A stretch of DNA of 35,495 nucleotides from an uncultured bacterium. GTDB taxonomy: Bacteria; Pseudomonadota; Gammaproteobacteria; Burkholderiales; Burkholderiaceae_E. Location: positions 1 to 35,495 of the forward strand of contig CAIZPE010000206.1 of the NCBI GenBank assembly GCA_903934795.1, read 5' to 3'. The position numbers were made by a program, and so were the translations under genes. Below, piece by piece: positions 17,929 through 27,503 of this stretch (within the stretch, counting starts at the first letter, position 1; the number at the start of each line of letters is the position of its first letter). Below the pieces are notes generated by a model. It was not told the origin of the DNA. It ran no database searches and worked only from the letters and a program-made list of their open reading frames with translations.

Positions 17929-18302
17929 CCCGCTCCGCGCGCGGTGGCGGCTTTACGCTGGTCGAGGTGCTGGTGGCGCTCGCCATCGTCTCGGTTGCGC
18001 TGATGGCCAGCCTGCGGGCGGTGAGCTCGCTCACCGAGGCGGGCGCCGATCTGCGCCTGCGCGTGCTGGCGCAATGGAGCGCCGAGAACCGGCTGTCGCA
18101 GATGCGGGTGCAGTCCGACTGGCCGCCGGTCGGCCAGAACCGCCAGGACTGCCCGCAGGCGGGCGTGGCGCTGGTCTGCCAGGAAGAGGTCTTCGCCACG
18201 CCCAATCCGTTCTTCCGGCGGGTCGAGATCGCGGTCTACGAGGCCGGTGGCCGACGCCCGCTGGCGCGGCTGACCGGCTTCGTCACCAGCGGCAACGCCT
18301 GA
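17925..18302 (+). CDS. gspI: Type II secretion minor pseudopilin GspI
   Basis: VTRSARGGGFTLVEVLVALAIVSVALMASLRAV; GTG start overlaps the gspH TGA (GTGA). Confidence 0.92.
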   Translation: MTRSARGGGFTLVEVLVALAIVSVALMASLRAVSSLTEAGADLRLRVLAQWSAENRLSQMRVQSDWPPVGQNRQDCPQAGVALVCQEEVFATPNPFFRRVEIAVYEAGGRRPLARLTGFVTSGNA

Positions 18303-18305
18303 GCC

Positions 18306-19001
18306 ATGGGCAAGCGGCGCATCGCGGCAGGGCAGCGCGGATTCACGCTGCTGGAGGTGATCGTTGCGGTGGCGCTGCTGGCGGTGATCGCGGTGCTGTC
18401 CCTGCGCGGCATCGATTCGGTGCTGCGCTCGCGCGAGCGCCTGACCGCTGCGGCGGCTGAACTTGACGCGCTCACGGTGTGCTTCACCCAGCTGGAAGAG
18501 GATCTGCGCCGGGCCTGGCCGGTGCGGCTGCGCCTGCCCGGCGAATCGCCGATCCAGTTCTCGGCGGCCGCGCCCGATGATGGCGTGGCCCCGCTCAGCC
18601 TGTTGCGCGAGGGTGGGGGCAGCGCGGCGCCGGGCGCCATCCAGCGGGTGAGCTACCGCCTGCGCGCCGGGGTGCTGGAGCGCGGTTTCGCGCCCTGGCA
18701 GGTCGCGGTGGCGGATGCGGCAGCGTCCACCATGGGCGGGGTGACGCCGGACGGGGCGGCCAACCCCGATCCGCTCGCCCCGGCGGGCATGGTCTGGCAG
18801 CCCCTGGTGTCCGGGGTGAGCGCGGTGCGCTGGCGCGGATTCATGCCGGGGTCGGGCTGGGTCGATGCCGCGGCGCTGGGCGTCATGGCGCGGACACCGC
18901 CGCCTGCGGGGCAGGCGCCCGCGGTACCGGTGGGGATCGAAATCGTGCTCGAACGCCGTGGCAGTGGTCCGCTGCGGCGGGTCTTCGGGGTGCGGGATTG
19001 A
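18306..19001 (+). CDS. gspJ: Type II secretion minor pseudopilin GspJ
   Basis: MGKRRIAAGQRGFTLLEVIVAVALLAVIAVLSLRGIDSVL; C-terminal ALTVCFTQLEEDLRRAWPVR pattern. Confidence 0.93.
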   Translation: MGKRRIAAGQRGFTLLEVIVAVALLAVIAVLSLRGIDSVLRSRERLTAAAAELDALTVCFTQLEEDLRRAWPVRLRLPGESPIQFSAAAPDDGVAPLSLLREGGGSAAPGAIQRVSYRLRAGVLERGFAPWQVAVADAAASTMGGVTPDGAANPDPLAPAGMVWQPLVSGVSAVRWRGFMPGSGWVDAAALGVMARTPPPAGQAPAVPVGIEIVLERRGSGPLRRVFGVRD

Positions 19002-19984
19002 GCGCGCCGGATCGTGTCCGCAGCGCGACGCGGGCCCACGGTGCGGCGGCGCATCGCGTCCGGGGGGCGGCGATCATCAGCGCGCTGCTGGTGGTGGCCC
19101 TGGCCACCAGTGTGGTGGCCACGCTGTTCCTGCGCATGAGCGTGACCACCCGCTCGGTGGAGAACCGACTGGCGCTCTCGCAGGTGCGCTGGATCGAGCG
19201 CGCGGCGGTCGACTGGGCCAAGGTGATCCTGCGCTCCGACGGCATGGCAAGCGCCGTCGATCACCTCGGCGAGCCCTGGGCCGTGCCGGTGGCCGAAACC
19301 CGGCTGGACGAGACGGTGACTGCCGGCGCGCGCATTGGTGATGACAGCCGGCCCGGCAGCCTCACCGGGCAGATGATCGACATGCAGGGTCGTCTGAACC
19401 TGGTCGCCATCCTGGGCACCGGTCAGGTCTCGGCGCCCCACCTGGCGGCGGCGAGGCAGCTCGTCGCGCTGCTCGACCTGCCCGACAGCCTGGTCGACAC
19501 GGTGCTGGCCCGGCTGATGCGCAGCCAGCCTCGCGTGGTGGAGGGGCGCAGCCTGCCGGCTGCGGCATCGCCGCTGGTGCGGCTCGACGACCTGCTGGCC
19601 CTGCCGGGATTCGATCCCGCCATCGTGGCCCGGCTGGAGCCCTTCGTGACAGTGATTCCCTTCGTGGCCGGCGCACCCTTGCCCAGCCTGGTGAATCTGA
19701 ACACCGCGCCAGCCGAGGTGATCGCCGCGCTGGTGCCCGGCCTGGAGCTGTCGGGCGCCCGCCGATTCGTCGAGCGGCGCGAGCGCAGCGTGTTCCGCAG
19801 CCTGGAGGAGGCGTCGCAGCAGATGAACGGCCAGCCGGTGCTGTCGCCCCTGCTGACGGGGGTTGGTTCGAGCTATTTCCTGCTGCGCGGGATGGTACGC
19901 TTCGACCGCGTCGAGGTGGTCAGCGAAACACTGCTGTCGCGAGCATCCGGGAAGATCGAGATCGTATGGCAGCAGCGGCTCTGA
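18998..19984 (+). CDS. gspK: Type II secretion minor pseudopilin GspK
   Basis: RGAAIISALLVVALATSVVATLFLRM near the N-terminus, and NLNTAPAEVIAALVPGL; conserved order J-K-L. Confidence 0.93.
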   Translation: MSAPDRVRSATRAHGAAAHRVRGAAIISALLVVALATSVVATLFLRMSVTTRSVENRLALSQVRWIERAAVDWAKVILRSDGMASAVDHLGEPWAVPVAETRLDETVTAGARIGDDSRPGSLTGQMIDMQGRLNLVAILGTGQVSAPHLAAARQLVALLDLPDSLVDTVLARLMRSQPRVVEGRSLPAAASPLVRLDDLLALPGFDPAIVARLEPFVTVIPFVAGAPLPSLVNLNTAPAEVIAALVPGLELSGARRFVERRERSVFRSLEEASQQMNGQPVLSPLLTGVGSSYFLLRGMVRFDRVEVVSETLLSRASGKIEIVWQQRL

Positions 19985-21240
19985 AACACGGCATCGTCTG
20001 GCTCCCGTCGCGTGGCGTGGGGGAGCGGGCACTGGCCGGTGAGCCAGTGCTGATGGCGCTCATGCCGCGGGCCGCCCCCGGGGCGGTGCCGCAGCGCTGC
20101 AGCCTGGAGAGCCTGCCGCGCATGCGCTCCGCGGTGCTGGTGCTCAATCCGCGCGATGTCTCTCTCATCCGGGTGAGCCTGCCGCCGCTCAGTCCGGCGC
20201 GCCTGACCCGCGCCCTGCCCAACCTGCTCGAGGAGCAGCTGCTCCAGGATCCGGCCGCCTGCGCGCTGGTGCCCGGCCCGGCCTTGCCCGATGGCCAGCG
20301 GCTGGTGGCCGTGATCGACCGGGCCTGGCTGGAGTTTGTGCTGGGTGCCTTCGAGCGCCGCGGCATCCGCGTGGCTGCGGCCTGGCCGGCCCAGCAGGTC
20401 CTGCCCCTGAGCGCCGGCGCGGCCACCCTGGGCTGCCTTGCCGATTCGCTGGCGCTGCGCGTCGGCCCGCAGGAATCGCTGGGCTGGGCGGCCGGGGCCG
20501 ACGCGTCCGCCCGCATCGAGTCGATCGCCGCCCTGCTGCGTGCCGCCGGGTGGCGAGATCCCGCGGCTTCCGGCGGCGAGGCGGCGGCCGGTGGCGCTGC
20601 CCGCCCCCGGGACATCGATCTCATCGGGTTCCCCGACGAAGAGCCCACGGGGCTCGCCGAGCTGACCCGTGCGTTCGGCGTTCGCTTCCGGCCGGCTGCC
20701 TGGGGGGTCGATCCGGCCGGGGCGATCGACCTCAGTCTGGGTCGCGCCGGGAGTTCGGGCAGCCGCTGGCTGGCGCGCATTGACTGGCGGGCCTGGCGCT
20801 TGCCGGCCGCGCTGGGTGCCGCCGCGGCGCTGGTGGCCATCGCCGGGCTGAACCTGCACTGGGCGCAGCTCTCGCAGGAGCGGGCCGCCTTGCGCGCGGC
20901 CATGGAGTCCGGCTTCCGCCAGGCCTTTCCGAGCGCGCAGGTGGTGGTCGATCCGCTGCTGCAGATGAAGCGGCAGGTGGCCGAGCTGCGGCTGGCTGCC
21001 GGTCAGAGCGGTCCCGAGGATTTCCTGCCGCTGTTCGCCCGGTTCAGCCGCCTCATCGCCCCGGCGGCGGTGGGCCCACCGGGCTCGGTGGAGTACCGCG
21101 ACGGCCAGCTCACGGTGCGCTGGTCGGCCGCTGCGCCTGATGCGCCGGCGCGCGAGCGCCTGATCGCCGAGGGCGCGCGGGCCGGGCTGCGGGTGCGCTT
21201 CGAGGGCGAAGCGCTCGCGATCATCGCGGTGGCGGGCTGA
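19966..21240 (+). CDS. gspL: Type II secretion protein GspL
   Basis: Actin-like cytoplasmic domain plus TM (LAALGAAAALVAIAGLNLHW-type segment); position between gspK and gspM. Confidence 0.88.
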   Translation: MAAAALKHGIVWLPSRGVGERALAGEPVLMALMPRAAPGAVPQRCSLESLPRMRSAVLVLNPRDVSLIRVSLPPLSPARLTRALPNLLEEQLLQDPAACALVPGPALPDGQRLVAVIDRAWLEFVLGAFERRGIRVAAAWPAQQVLPLSAGAATLGCLADSLALRVGPQESLGWAAGADASARIESIAALLRAAGWRDPAASGGEAAAGGAARPRDIDLIGFPDEEPTGLAELTRAFGVRFRPAAWGVDPAGAIDLSLGRAGSSGSRWLARIDWRAWRLPAALGAAAALVAIAGLNLHWAQLSQERAALRAAMESGFRQAFPSAQVVVDPLLQMKRQVAELRLAAGQSGPEDFLPLFARFSRLIAPAAVGPPGSVEYRDGQLTVRWSAAAPDAPARERLIAEGARAGLRVRFEGEALAIIAVAG

Positions 21241-21241
21241 G

Positions 21242-21745
21242 ATGCTGGAGCGGCTGCTCGCAAGCTGGGCCGGCGTGTCACCCCGCGAGCGCCGGCTGGT
21301 TCTGCTCGCGGCTTCGGTGCTCCTGCTGGCCGCGGTGTTCCTGGTCCTGATCGAACCGGCCTGGCGTGGTCGGGCCGCGCTGCGCACTGAATTGCCGTTG
21401 CTGCGCGCCCAGCTCGCCACGGTCCAGTCGCTGGCCCAGGAGGCGGGCGCGCTCGCCGGTCGCGGCGCTTCGGCGCCGGCGTCGGCCGCCCACGTACGGC
21501 TGGCGCTCGAGAAGTCCGCGGCGGCGGCAGGGCTCGGGCCGGCGCTTCAGAAGATCGAACTCAACGGCGAACTGATCGAGCTGCGGTTCCGGGGCGTCAG
21601 CCATGAGCGCTGGCTGAACTGGCTGGCGGGCGCGCTGCCCGAGACCCGCACCCGGGTGATCGACCTGTCGCTGACCCGCGAGGCGGCGCCCGGGGTGGTG
21701 AGCGCGCGGGTGGTGCTCGAGGCGCCACGGCGGCGGGCGGGTTGA
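21242..21745 (+). CDS. gspM: Type II secretion protein GspM
   Basis: MLERLLASWAGVSPRERRLVLLAASVLLLAAVFLVLIEPAW: short cytoplasmic tail plus one TM; gene order. Confidence 0.88.
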   Translation: MLERLLASWAGVSPRERRLVLLAASVLLLAAVFLVLIEPAWRGRAALRTELPLLRAQLATVQSLAQEAGALAGRGASAPASAAHVRLALEKSAAAAGLGPALQKIELNGELIELRFRGVSHERWLNWLAGALPETRTRVIDLSLTREAAPGVVSARVVLEAPRRRAG

Positions 21746-21783
21746 TGACCGTGTGCGGCTGTTTCTTCACGGGGGCGGGCTGA
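21745..21783 (+). other. Putative 12-codon micro-ORF (MTVCGCFFTGAG) between gspM and gspN
   Basis: ATG overlaps the gspM stop (TGATG) and its own TGA ends one base before the gspN ATG (TGAGATG). Confidence 0.35.
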
Positions 21784-21784
21784 G

Positions 21785-22570
21785 ATGGCCAATCGCCCGA
21801 CGGCGCTGGGGCGCTGGTTGATGCTCGCGCTGATCGTCGCGCTGGCGGGCATCGCGGCGGCGCTCTGGCACGGGCCGGCCTCCTGGCTGGATGCCGCCCT
21901 GCGCCAGTTCTCGCATGATCGCGTGCGCCTGGCCGAGGCCAGCGGTGTCTGGTGGCGCGGCGAGGGTCGGCTGGTGCTGCTCGACGGATCGGGGCAGACG
22001 CCGGTGACGGCGGGCTTCGCGCTGCCGGGGCCCCTGCGCTGGGAACTGCGTCTGGCCGGCTTGCCCCTGGGCGTCATCGACGCCACGGTGACGATGCCCG
22101 GCGCCGAGCGACCGCTGCGGCTGAGCGGCTCGCTGGCGCAGTTTCGTCTGGAGCCGGGCGCGCTGCGTCTGCCGGCGGTCGATCTGTCACGACTGGGCTC
22201 GCCATGGAATACCATCCAGCCGGCCGCCGAGCTGTCGTTGCGCTGGGAGCCGCTGCTGCTGCGGCCCGATGCCGTCGAAGGTCGCTTCGCGATCGAGTTC
22301 AGCCAGGTGTCTTCCGCGATGACGCCGGTGCGTCCGCTGGGACACTACCGGGTCGAGGTGGTGGGCGCGGGGCCGCAGGCCAGCGTCTCGCTCGGCACCC
22401 TGAGCGGTCCGCTGCAGCTCACCGGCTCGGGCAACTGGAGCGCGCGAGGCGGTCTGCGGCTGACGGCCCAGGCCTGGGCCGAAGGCGCCGAGCAGGCGCG
22501 ACTGCAGTCGCTGCTCGCGCTCATCGGCCGGCGCGAGGGCGAGCGCACGATCATCAGGATTGGAGGGTAG
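21785..22570 (+). CDS. gspN: Type II secretion protein GspN
   Basis: N-terminal TM, beta-rich remainder (FALPGPLRWELRLAGLPLGVIDA...), position between gspM and gspD. Confidence 0.85.
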   Translation: MANRPTALGRWLMLALIVALAGIAAALWHGPASWLDAALRQFSHDRVRLAEASGVWWRGEGRLVLLDGSGQTPVTAGFALPGPLRWELRLAGLPLGVIDATVTMPGAERPLRLSGSLAQFRLEPGALRLPAVDLSRLGSPWNTIQPAAELSLRWEPLLLRPDAVEGRFAIEFSQVSSAMTPVRPLGHYRVEVVGAGPQASVSLGTLSGPLQLTGSGNWSARGGLRLTAQAWAEGAEQARLQSLLALIGRREGERTIIRIGG

Positions 22571-22574
22571 GCGA

Positions 22575-24845
22575 GTGAGCAGTGACCAGGCCCAGCGGGC
22601 CCAGCCCCGACGGCCAAGGCCCGGGGCGCCCTCGGCAGGCGCCATCGTCATCCGCGCGCTGCTGCTCGCGGCTTTGCTCGCCCCGTTTCCCGCCGTGCGG
22701 GCGGCCGAGCCGCCGCCCGGCATCGCCGGGTCGTCCAACCAGATCACCCTCAATTTTCGCGAGGCCGAGATCGATGTGGTGGTGGCCGCGTTCAGCCACC
22801 TGATGGGTCGCGCCTTCATCGTCGATCCGAAGGTGCGCGGCAAGATGACGCTCGAAATTCCGAAGCCGGTGTCTCGCGCGCAGGCCTACCAGCTGCTGCA
22901 GGCCCAGCTGCGTCTGCAGGGCTTCGCGCTGGTGGACGCCGGGCAGACGGTGCGGGTGGTGCCCGAGGCGGATGCCAAGCTTCAGAACGGGCCGGTGGCG
23001 GCCGACCGGGCCGAGCTGCCGGGGGGCGATCAGATCGTCACCCAGATTTTCCGGCTGAGCTACGAGTCGGCCTCCAACCTGGTGCCGGTGCTGCGGCCGC
23101 TGGTCGGTGCGAACAATCCCGTGACGGCCTACCCGAGCAACAACTCGCTGGTCATCACCGATTACGCCTCGAACCTGCAGCGCATCGGCAAGATCATTGC
23201 AAGCCTGGACAGCCCGTCCACCGGTGAAGTGGAGGTCATCCCGGTGCGTCATGGCCTGGCCACCGATCTCGCCACCTCGGTCACCCGCCTGCTCGATGAC
23301 ACCCAGCGCGCAGCCGCGGGTGCGCAGGTCGATCCCGGCCAGCGCATCACGGTGCTGGCCGATGCCCGGCTCAATTCGGTGCTGGTGCGTGCGGCCAGTC
23401 CGGCGCGCCTGAACCTCGCCAAGAGCCTGATCGCACGGCTCGACCAGCCCAGCGAGCAGCCGGGCAACATCCGCGTGGTGTACCTGCGCAATGCCGAGGC
23501 GGTGCGCCTTGCGCAGGTGCTGCGCAGCGTGATCGCCGGCGATGCCGGAGGCGGCACCGGCGTGGGCACCCTCGGGCAGGGGCTGGCCAGCCTGTCGCAG
23601 GGCACCGCCCTGCAGGCGGCGGGCACGCCGGGTACAACGCCGGCGGGCGCCACCCCGGGCGCCGTCCCCGGCACGACATCGGGCACCGCCAGCCTGGCCG
23701 GCAGCACGCTGCCCGGCGCGGTGGCGCACAACGTGGGTGGCGTGATCATCGCCGCTGATGCCGCCACCAACTCGCTGATCATCACCGCGCCCGAGCCGGT
23801 CTACCGCAACCTGCGCGCGGTGATCGACCGGCTCGATTCCCGCCGCATGCAGGTCTACATCGAGTCGCTGATCGTCGAGGTCTCGGCCGAGCGCGCAGCC
23901 GAACTCGGCATCCAGTGGCAGTTCCTCAGCCAGGGCGGCAGCGGCGGCAACTCGGTGGTGGGCGGCACCAACCTGCCGGCGCGCAACAGCGGTGGCAACA
24001 TTCTCGATGCCACCGCCAATGTGCTGGCGCTGGGCCAGGGCCTGAACCTCGGGCTGCTGCGCAGCGGCGCCATCGTGGGCAACCCCGGCGCCACCGGCGG
24101 CATCTCCCCGGTCAACCTCGGCCTGCTCGCCCGCGCCCTCGAGAGCGGCGCCAATGCCAACATCCTGGCCACGCCCAACCTGCTCACGCTCGACAACGAA
24201 GAGGCGCGGATCATCATCGGCCAGAATGTGCCCTTCATCACCGGCCAGTTCACCGCCACCGGCACCGGCGGCGCGGCGGTCAGCCCTTTCCAGACCATCG
24301 AGCGGCGCGATGTCGGCACCACGCTGCGTGTCAAGCCGCAGGTGTCCGAGGCCGGCACCATCCGCCTGCAGATCTTCCAGGAGGTCTCCAATGTGCAGGA
24401 CCGCAGCCTCTCGGCGGGCCTGATCACCAACCGGCGGGCCATCGAGTCGAATGTGCTGGTCGATGACGGTCAGGTGGTGGTGCTTGGCGGCCTGATCGAG
24501 GAGCGGGTGGAGGGCGGCACGAGCAAGGTGCCGGGCCTGGGCGACATCCCCGTCCTCGGGCAGCTCTTCCGCTACGACAACCGCAAGCGGGTCAAGACCA
24601 ACCTGCTGGTGTTCCTGCGCCCGGTGGTGCTGCGTGACGCCAATGCGGCGCAAAGCCTCACCGCCGATCGCTACGACTACATGCGCACCCTTCAGGGCGA
24701 CTCGCGCCTGCCGTCGCGCTGGCTGCTGCCCGACATGCCGCCCTCGCTCCTGCCCTCGATGCCGAAACCCGCGGGCCCCTCGCCGTTGCCGCCGGGCGCG
24801 CCGGCCAGCCTGTCGCCGGACATCGACGGCGCCGTGCGGCGCTGA
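22575..24845 (+). CDS. gspD: Type II secretion secretin GspD
   Basis: Signal-peptide-like N-terminus, N-domains (ITLNFREAEIDVVVAAFSHLMGRAFIVDPKVRGKMTLE), secretin core VPFITGQFTATG...LRVKPQVSEAGTIRLQIFQEVSNV and VLGGLIEERVEGGTSKVPGLGDIPVLGQLFR. GTG 22575 preferred start. Confidence 0.96.
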   Translation: MSSDQAQRAQPRRPRPGAPSAGAIVIRALLLAALLAPFPAVRAAEPPPGIAGSSNQITLNFREAEIDVVVAAFSHLMGRAFIVDPKVRGKMTLEIPKPVSRAQAYQLLQAQLRLQGFALVDAGQTVRVVPEADAKLQNGPVAADRAELPGGDQIVTQIFRLSYESASNLVPVLRPLVGANNPVTAYPSNNSLVITDYASNLQRIGKIIASLDSPSTGEVEVIPVRHGLATDLATSVTRLLDDTQRAAAGAQVDPGQRITVLADARLNSVLVRAASPARLNLAKSLIARLDQPSEQPGNIRVVYLRNAEAVRLAQVLRSVIAGDAGGGTGVGTLGQGLASLSQGTALQAAGTPGTTPAGATPGAVPGTTSGTASLAGSTLPGAVAHNVGGVIIAADAATNSLIITAPEPVYRNLRAVIDRLDSRRMQVYIESLIVEVSAERAAELGIQWQFLSQGGSGGNSVVGGTNLPARNSGGNILDATANVLALGQGLNLGLLRSGAIVGNPGATGGISPVNLGLLARALESGANANILATPNLLTLDNEEARIIIGQNVPFITGQFTATGTGGAAVSPFQTIERRDVGTTLRVKPQVSEAGTIRLQIFQEVSNVQDRSLSAGLITNRRAIESNVLVDDGQVVVLGGLIEERVEGGTSKVPGLGDIPVLGQLFRYDNRKRVKTNLLVFLRPVVLRDANAAQSLTADRYDYMRTLQGDSRLPSRWLLPDMPPSLLPSMPKPAGPSPLPPGAPASLSPDIDGAVRR

Positions 24846-24855
24846 GGCTCCCGCC

Positions 24856-26295
24856 ATGGCCAGCGTCTCGCCCGCCCGTTACGTGCCCTACGGCTTTGCC
24901 CGCAGTCACGGGGTGCTCGTGGCAGCCCAGTCGGGCGATGCGCTCGAGATCTGGGTGGGCCCCAGCACGCCGCCTTCGGCCCTGGGCGAGCTCGCGCGGG
25001 TCCTGCCCTTCCGGCTGGTCACGGTGTCCAAGGACGAGGCCGAACTCGCCGGCGCGATCTCGCGCGCCTACGCCCAGCAGGAAGGCTCGGCCGCCTCGGT
25101 GGTGGGCGAGGTCGAGAGCGACCTCGATCTGTCACGGGTGATGCAGGAGCTGCCGCGCATCGAAGACCTCCTCGAGACCGAGGACGATGCGCCGATCATC
25201 CGCATGATCAATGCGCTGCTCACCCAGGCCAGCCGCGATGGCGCCTCCGACATCCATGTGGAGCCCTTCGAGGGTTACTCGGTGGTGCGATTCCGGGTCG
25301 ACGGCACGCTGCGCGATGTGGTGCGGCCGCGTCGTGAATTGCACGCGGCACTCATCTCGCGCATCAAGATCCTGGCCCAGCTCGACATCGCCGAGAAGCG
25401 CCTGCCCCAGGACGGCCGGATCGCCCTGCGCATCGGCGGGCGCCCCATCGATGTGCGGGTGTCCACGCTGCCCACCGGCCACGGCGAGCGCGCGGTGCTG
25501 CGACTGCTCGACAAGGAGGCTGGCCGCCTTGACCTCGGTCGCCTGGGCATGAGCGATCAGGCGCTTGCCGGTTTCGACCGCCTGGTGCGCCAGCCGCACG
25601 GCATCGTGCTCGTCACCGGGCCCACCGGCTCGGGCAAGACCACCACGCTGTACTCGGCGCTCGGCCGCCTGGATGCGGCCACCACCAACATCCTCACGGT
25701 GGAAGACCCGATCGAGTACGACCTGGACGGCATCGGCCAGACCCAGGTCAACGCGCGCATCGACATGAGCTTCGGCAAGGCGCTGCGCTCCATCCTGCGG
25801 CAGGATCCCGATGTGATCATGATCGGCGAGATCCGCGACCTCGAGACCGCCCAGATCGCGGTGCAGGCTTCGCTCACCGGGCATCTGGTGCTGGCCACGC
25901 TGCACACCAACGATTCGGTCTCGGCGGTCACCCGCCTGATCGACATGGGCGTCGAGCCTTTCCTGCTGTCGTCCTCGCTGCTGGGCGTGGTGGCGCAACG
26001 GCTCGTGCGCAAGCTGTGCCGGCCGTGCCGGCAGCCCGATCCGGTCTCCGGCGGCTGGCGCGCCGTCGGGTGCCTGGCCTGCAACCGCAGCGGCTATGCC
26101 GGTCGCACCGGCGTGTACGAACTGCTGGTCATCGACGACACGCTGCGTGCGCTCATCCACCGCAACGCCGCCGAGTCCGAGCTGCGCGCCGCGGCCCTGG
26201 CCGCGGGCATGGTGGCCATGCGCGAGGACGGCCAGCGCTGGGTGCGTCAGGGCATCACCTCGGCCGACGAGGTGGTGCGGGTCACCCGCGACTGA
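24856..26295 (+). CDS. gspE: Type II secretion ATPase GspE
   Basis: Walker A GPTGSGKTTTLYSAL, Asp box TVEDPIEYDLDGIGQTQVN, Walker B DPDVIMIGEIRDLETAQIAVQASLTGHLVLATLHTND, CxxC pairs near the C-terminus. ATG at 24856; the longer ORF start is antisense-like extension into gspD. Confidence 0.97.
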   Translation: MASVSPARYVPYGFARSHGVLVAAQSGDALEIWVGPSTPPSALGELARVLPFRLVTVSKDEAELAGAISRAYAQQEGSAASVVGEVESDLDLSRVMQELPRIEDLLETEDDAPIIRMINALLTQASRDGASDIHVEPFEGYSVVRFRVDGTLRDVVRPRRELHAALISRIKILAQLDIAEKRLPQDGRIALRIGGRPIDVRVSTLPTGHGERAVLRLLDKEAGRLDLGRLGMSDQALAGFDRLVRQPHGIVLVTGPTGSGKTTTLYSALGRLDAATTNILTVEDPIEYDLDGIGQTQVNARIDMSFGKALRSILRQDPDVIMIGEIRDLETAQIAVQASLTGHLVLATLHTNDSVSAVTRLIDMGVEPFLLSSSLLGVVAQRLVRKLCRPCRQPDPVSGGWRAVGCLACNRSGYAGRTGVYELLVIDDTLRALIHRNAAESELRAAALAAGMVAMREDGQRWVRQGITSADEVVRVTRD

Positions 26296-27503
26296 TGGCT
26301 GCGTTCCGCTTCGAGGCGGCCGACGCGGCCGGGCTGCTCGAGCGCGGCGTGATCGACGCCGACTCGGCCCGCCACGCTCGCAGCCTGCTGCGCGAGCGCG
26401 CGCTGGTCCCGCTGGAGGTCACGCCGGTCGGTGCCGCGGCCGCCGGCACCGTGGCGCTGCCGGGGGGACGCCTGCGCAGCGCCGATCTCACGCTGGCCAC
26501 CCGGCAGCTCGCCAGCCTGCTCGCGGCCCGGCTCACCCTCGAGCAGGCGCTGGGCGCGGTGATCGAGCAGGCCGATCGGGCGGTGGTGCGCGAGCGCTTC
26601 GCGGCGGTGCGTAGCGAGGTGGTGGCCGGCCAGACCTTCAGTCAGGCGCTGGCCCGCTATCCGCGCGACTTCCCCGAGATCTACCGCGCGCTGGTCGCGG
26701 CGGGCGAGGCTTCGGGCGACCTGTCGGTGGTGATGGCGCGGCTGGCCGATCATGTCGAGTCGCGCGCTGCGCTGGCGCAGCGGGTGGGGCTGGCATTCGT
26801 CTATCCCGCGATCGTCACCCTCGTGGCTGCCGGCGTGATCGCGGCGCTGCTTGCCTATGTGGTGCCGCAGGTGATCGGGGTGTTCGCGCAGAGCCGGCAG
26901 AAGCTGCCAATGCTCACGGTGGGCCTGATCGCGCTCTCGGACTTCGTACGCCACTGGGGCTGGGCGGTGCTGCTGGCGGCGGCCGCTGGCGGCGCGGGCT
27001 TTGCGTCGGCGTTGCGCTCGCCTTCCTTCCGTCTGGGCTGGCACCGCCGGGTGCTGGCCATGCCGCTCTTCGGCCGCCTGGTCCGTGGCGTGAACACCTC
27101 CCGTTTCGCCGCCACGCTCGCCATCCTGAGCGCCAGCGGCGTGCCGCTGATCCGGGCGCTGGAGGCCGGCGCGCTCACCCTGTCCAACGAGGCGATGCGG
27201 GTCAATGTGGTCGATGCGATCGCCCGGGTGCGCGAGGGCGCGTCGCTGTCGCGGGCGCTGGCTGCAGGCGGGTGCTTCCCGCCGCTGATGCTGCACATGA
27301 TCGCCAGCGGCGAGGCCACCGGCCATCTTGCCGAGATGCTCGAGCGCACCGCGGCCACGCTCGCCGGCGAGACCGAGCGCCGTGCGCTCGCGCTCACCGG
27401 CATCCTCGAGCCGCTGCTGATCCTGCTCATGGGCGGGGTGGTGCTGCTGATCGTGCTGGCAGTGCTGCTGCCGGTGATCGAGATCAACCAGCTGGTGCGC
27501 TGA
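26295..27503 (+). CDS. gspF: Type II secretion inner-membrane protein GspF
   Basis: Two T2SSF domains (LATRQLASLLAARLTLEQAL...; FAATLAILSASGVPLIRALEAG...MIASGEATGHLAEML). ATG overlaps the gspE stop. Confidence 0.96.
   Translation: MAAFRFEAADAAGLLERGVIDADSARHARSLLRERALVPLEVTPVGAAAAGTVALPGGRLRSADLTLATRQLASLLAARLTLEQALGAVIEQADRAVVRERFAAVRSEVVAGQTFSQALARYPRDFPEIYRALVAAGEASGDLSVVMARLADHVESRAALAQRVGLAFVYPAIVTLVAAGVIAALLAYVVPQVIGVFAQSRQKLPMLTVGLIALSDFVRHWGWAVLLAAAAGGAGFASALRSPSFRLGWHRRVLAMPLFGRLVRGVNTSRFAATLAILSASGVPLIRALEAGALTLSNEAMRVNVVDAIARVREGASLSRALAAGGCFPPLMLHMIASGEATGHLAEMLERTAATLAGETERRALALTGILEPLLILLMGGVVLLIVLAVLLPVIEINQLVR

Noticed and set aside
22554-24857. 767-aa antisense ORF opposite gspD
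   Set aside because: Same high-GC mirror artefact; gspD is unambiguous on the + strand.
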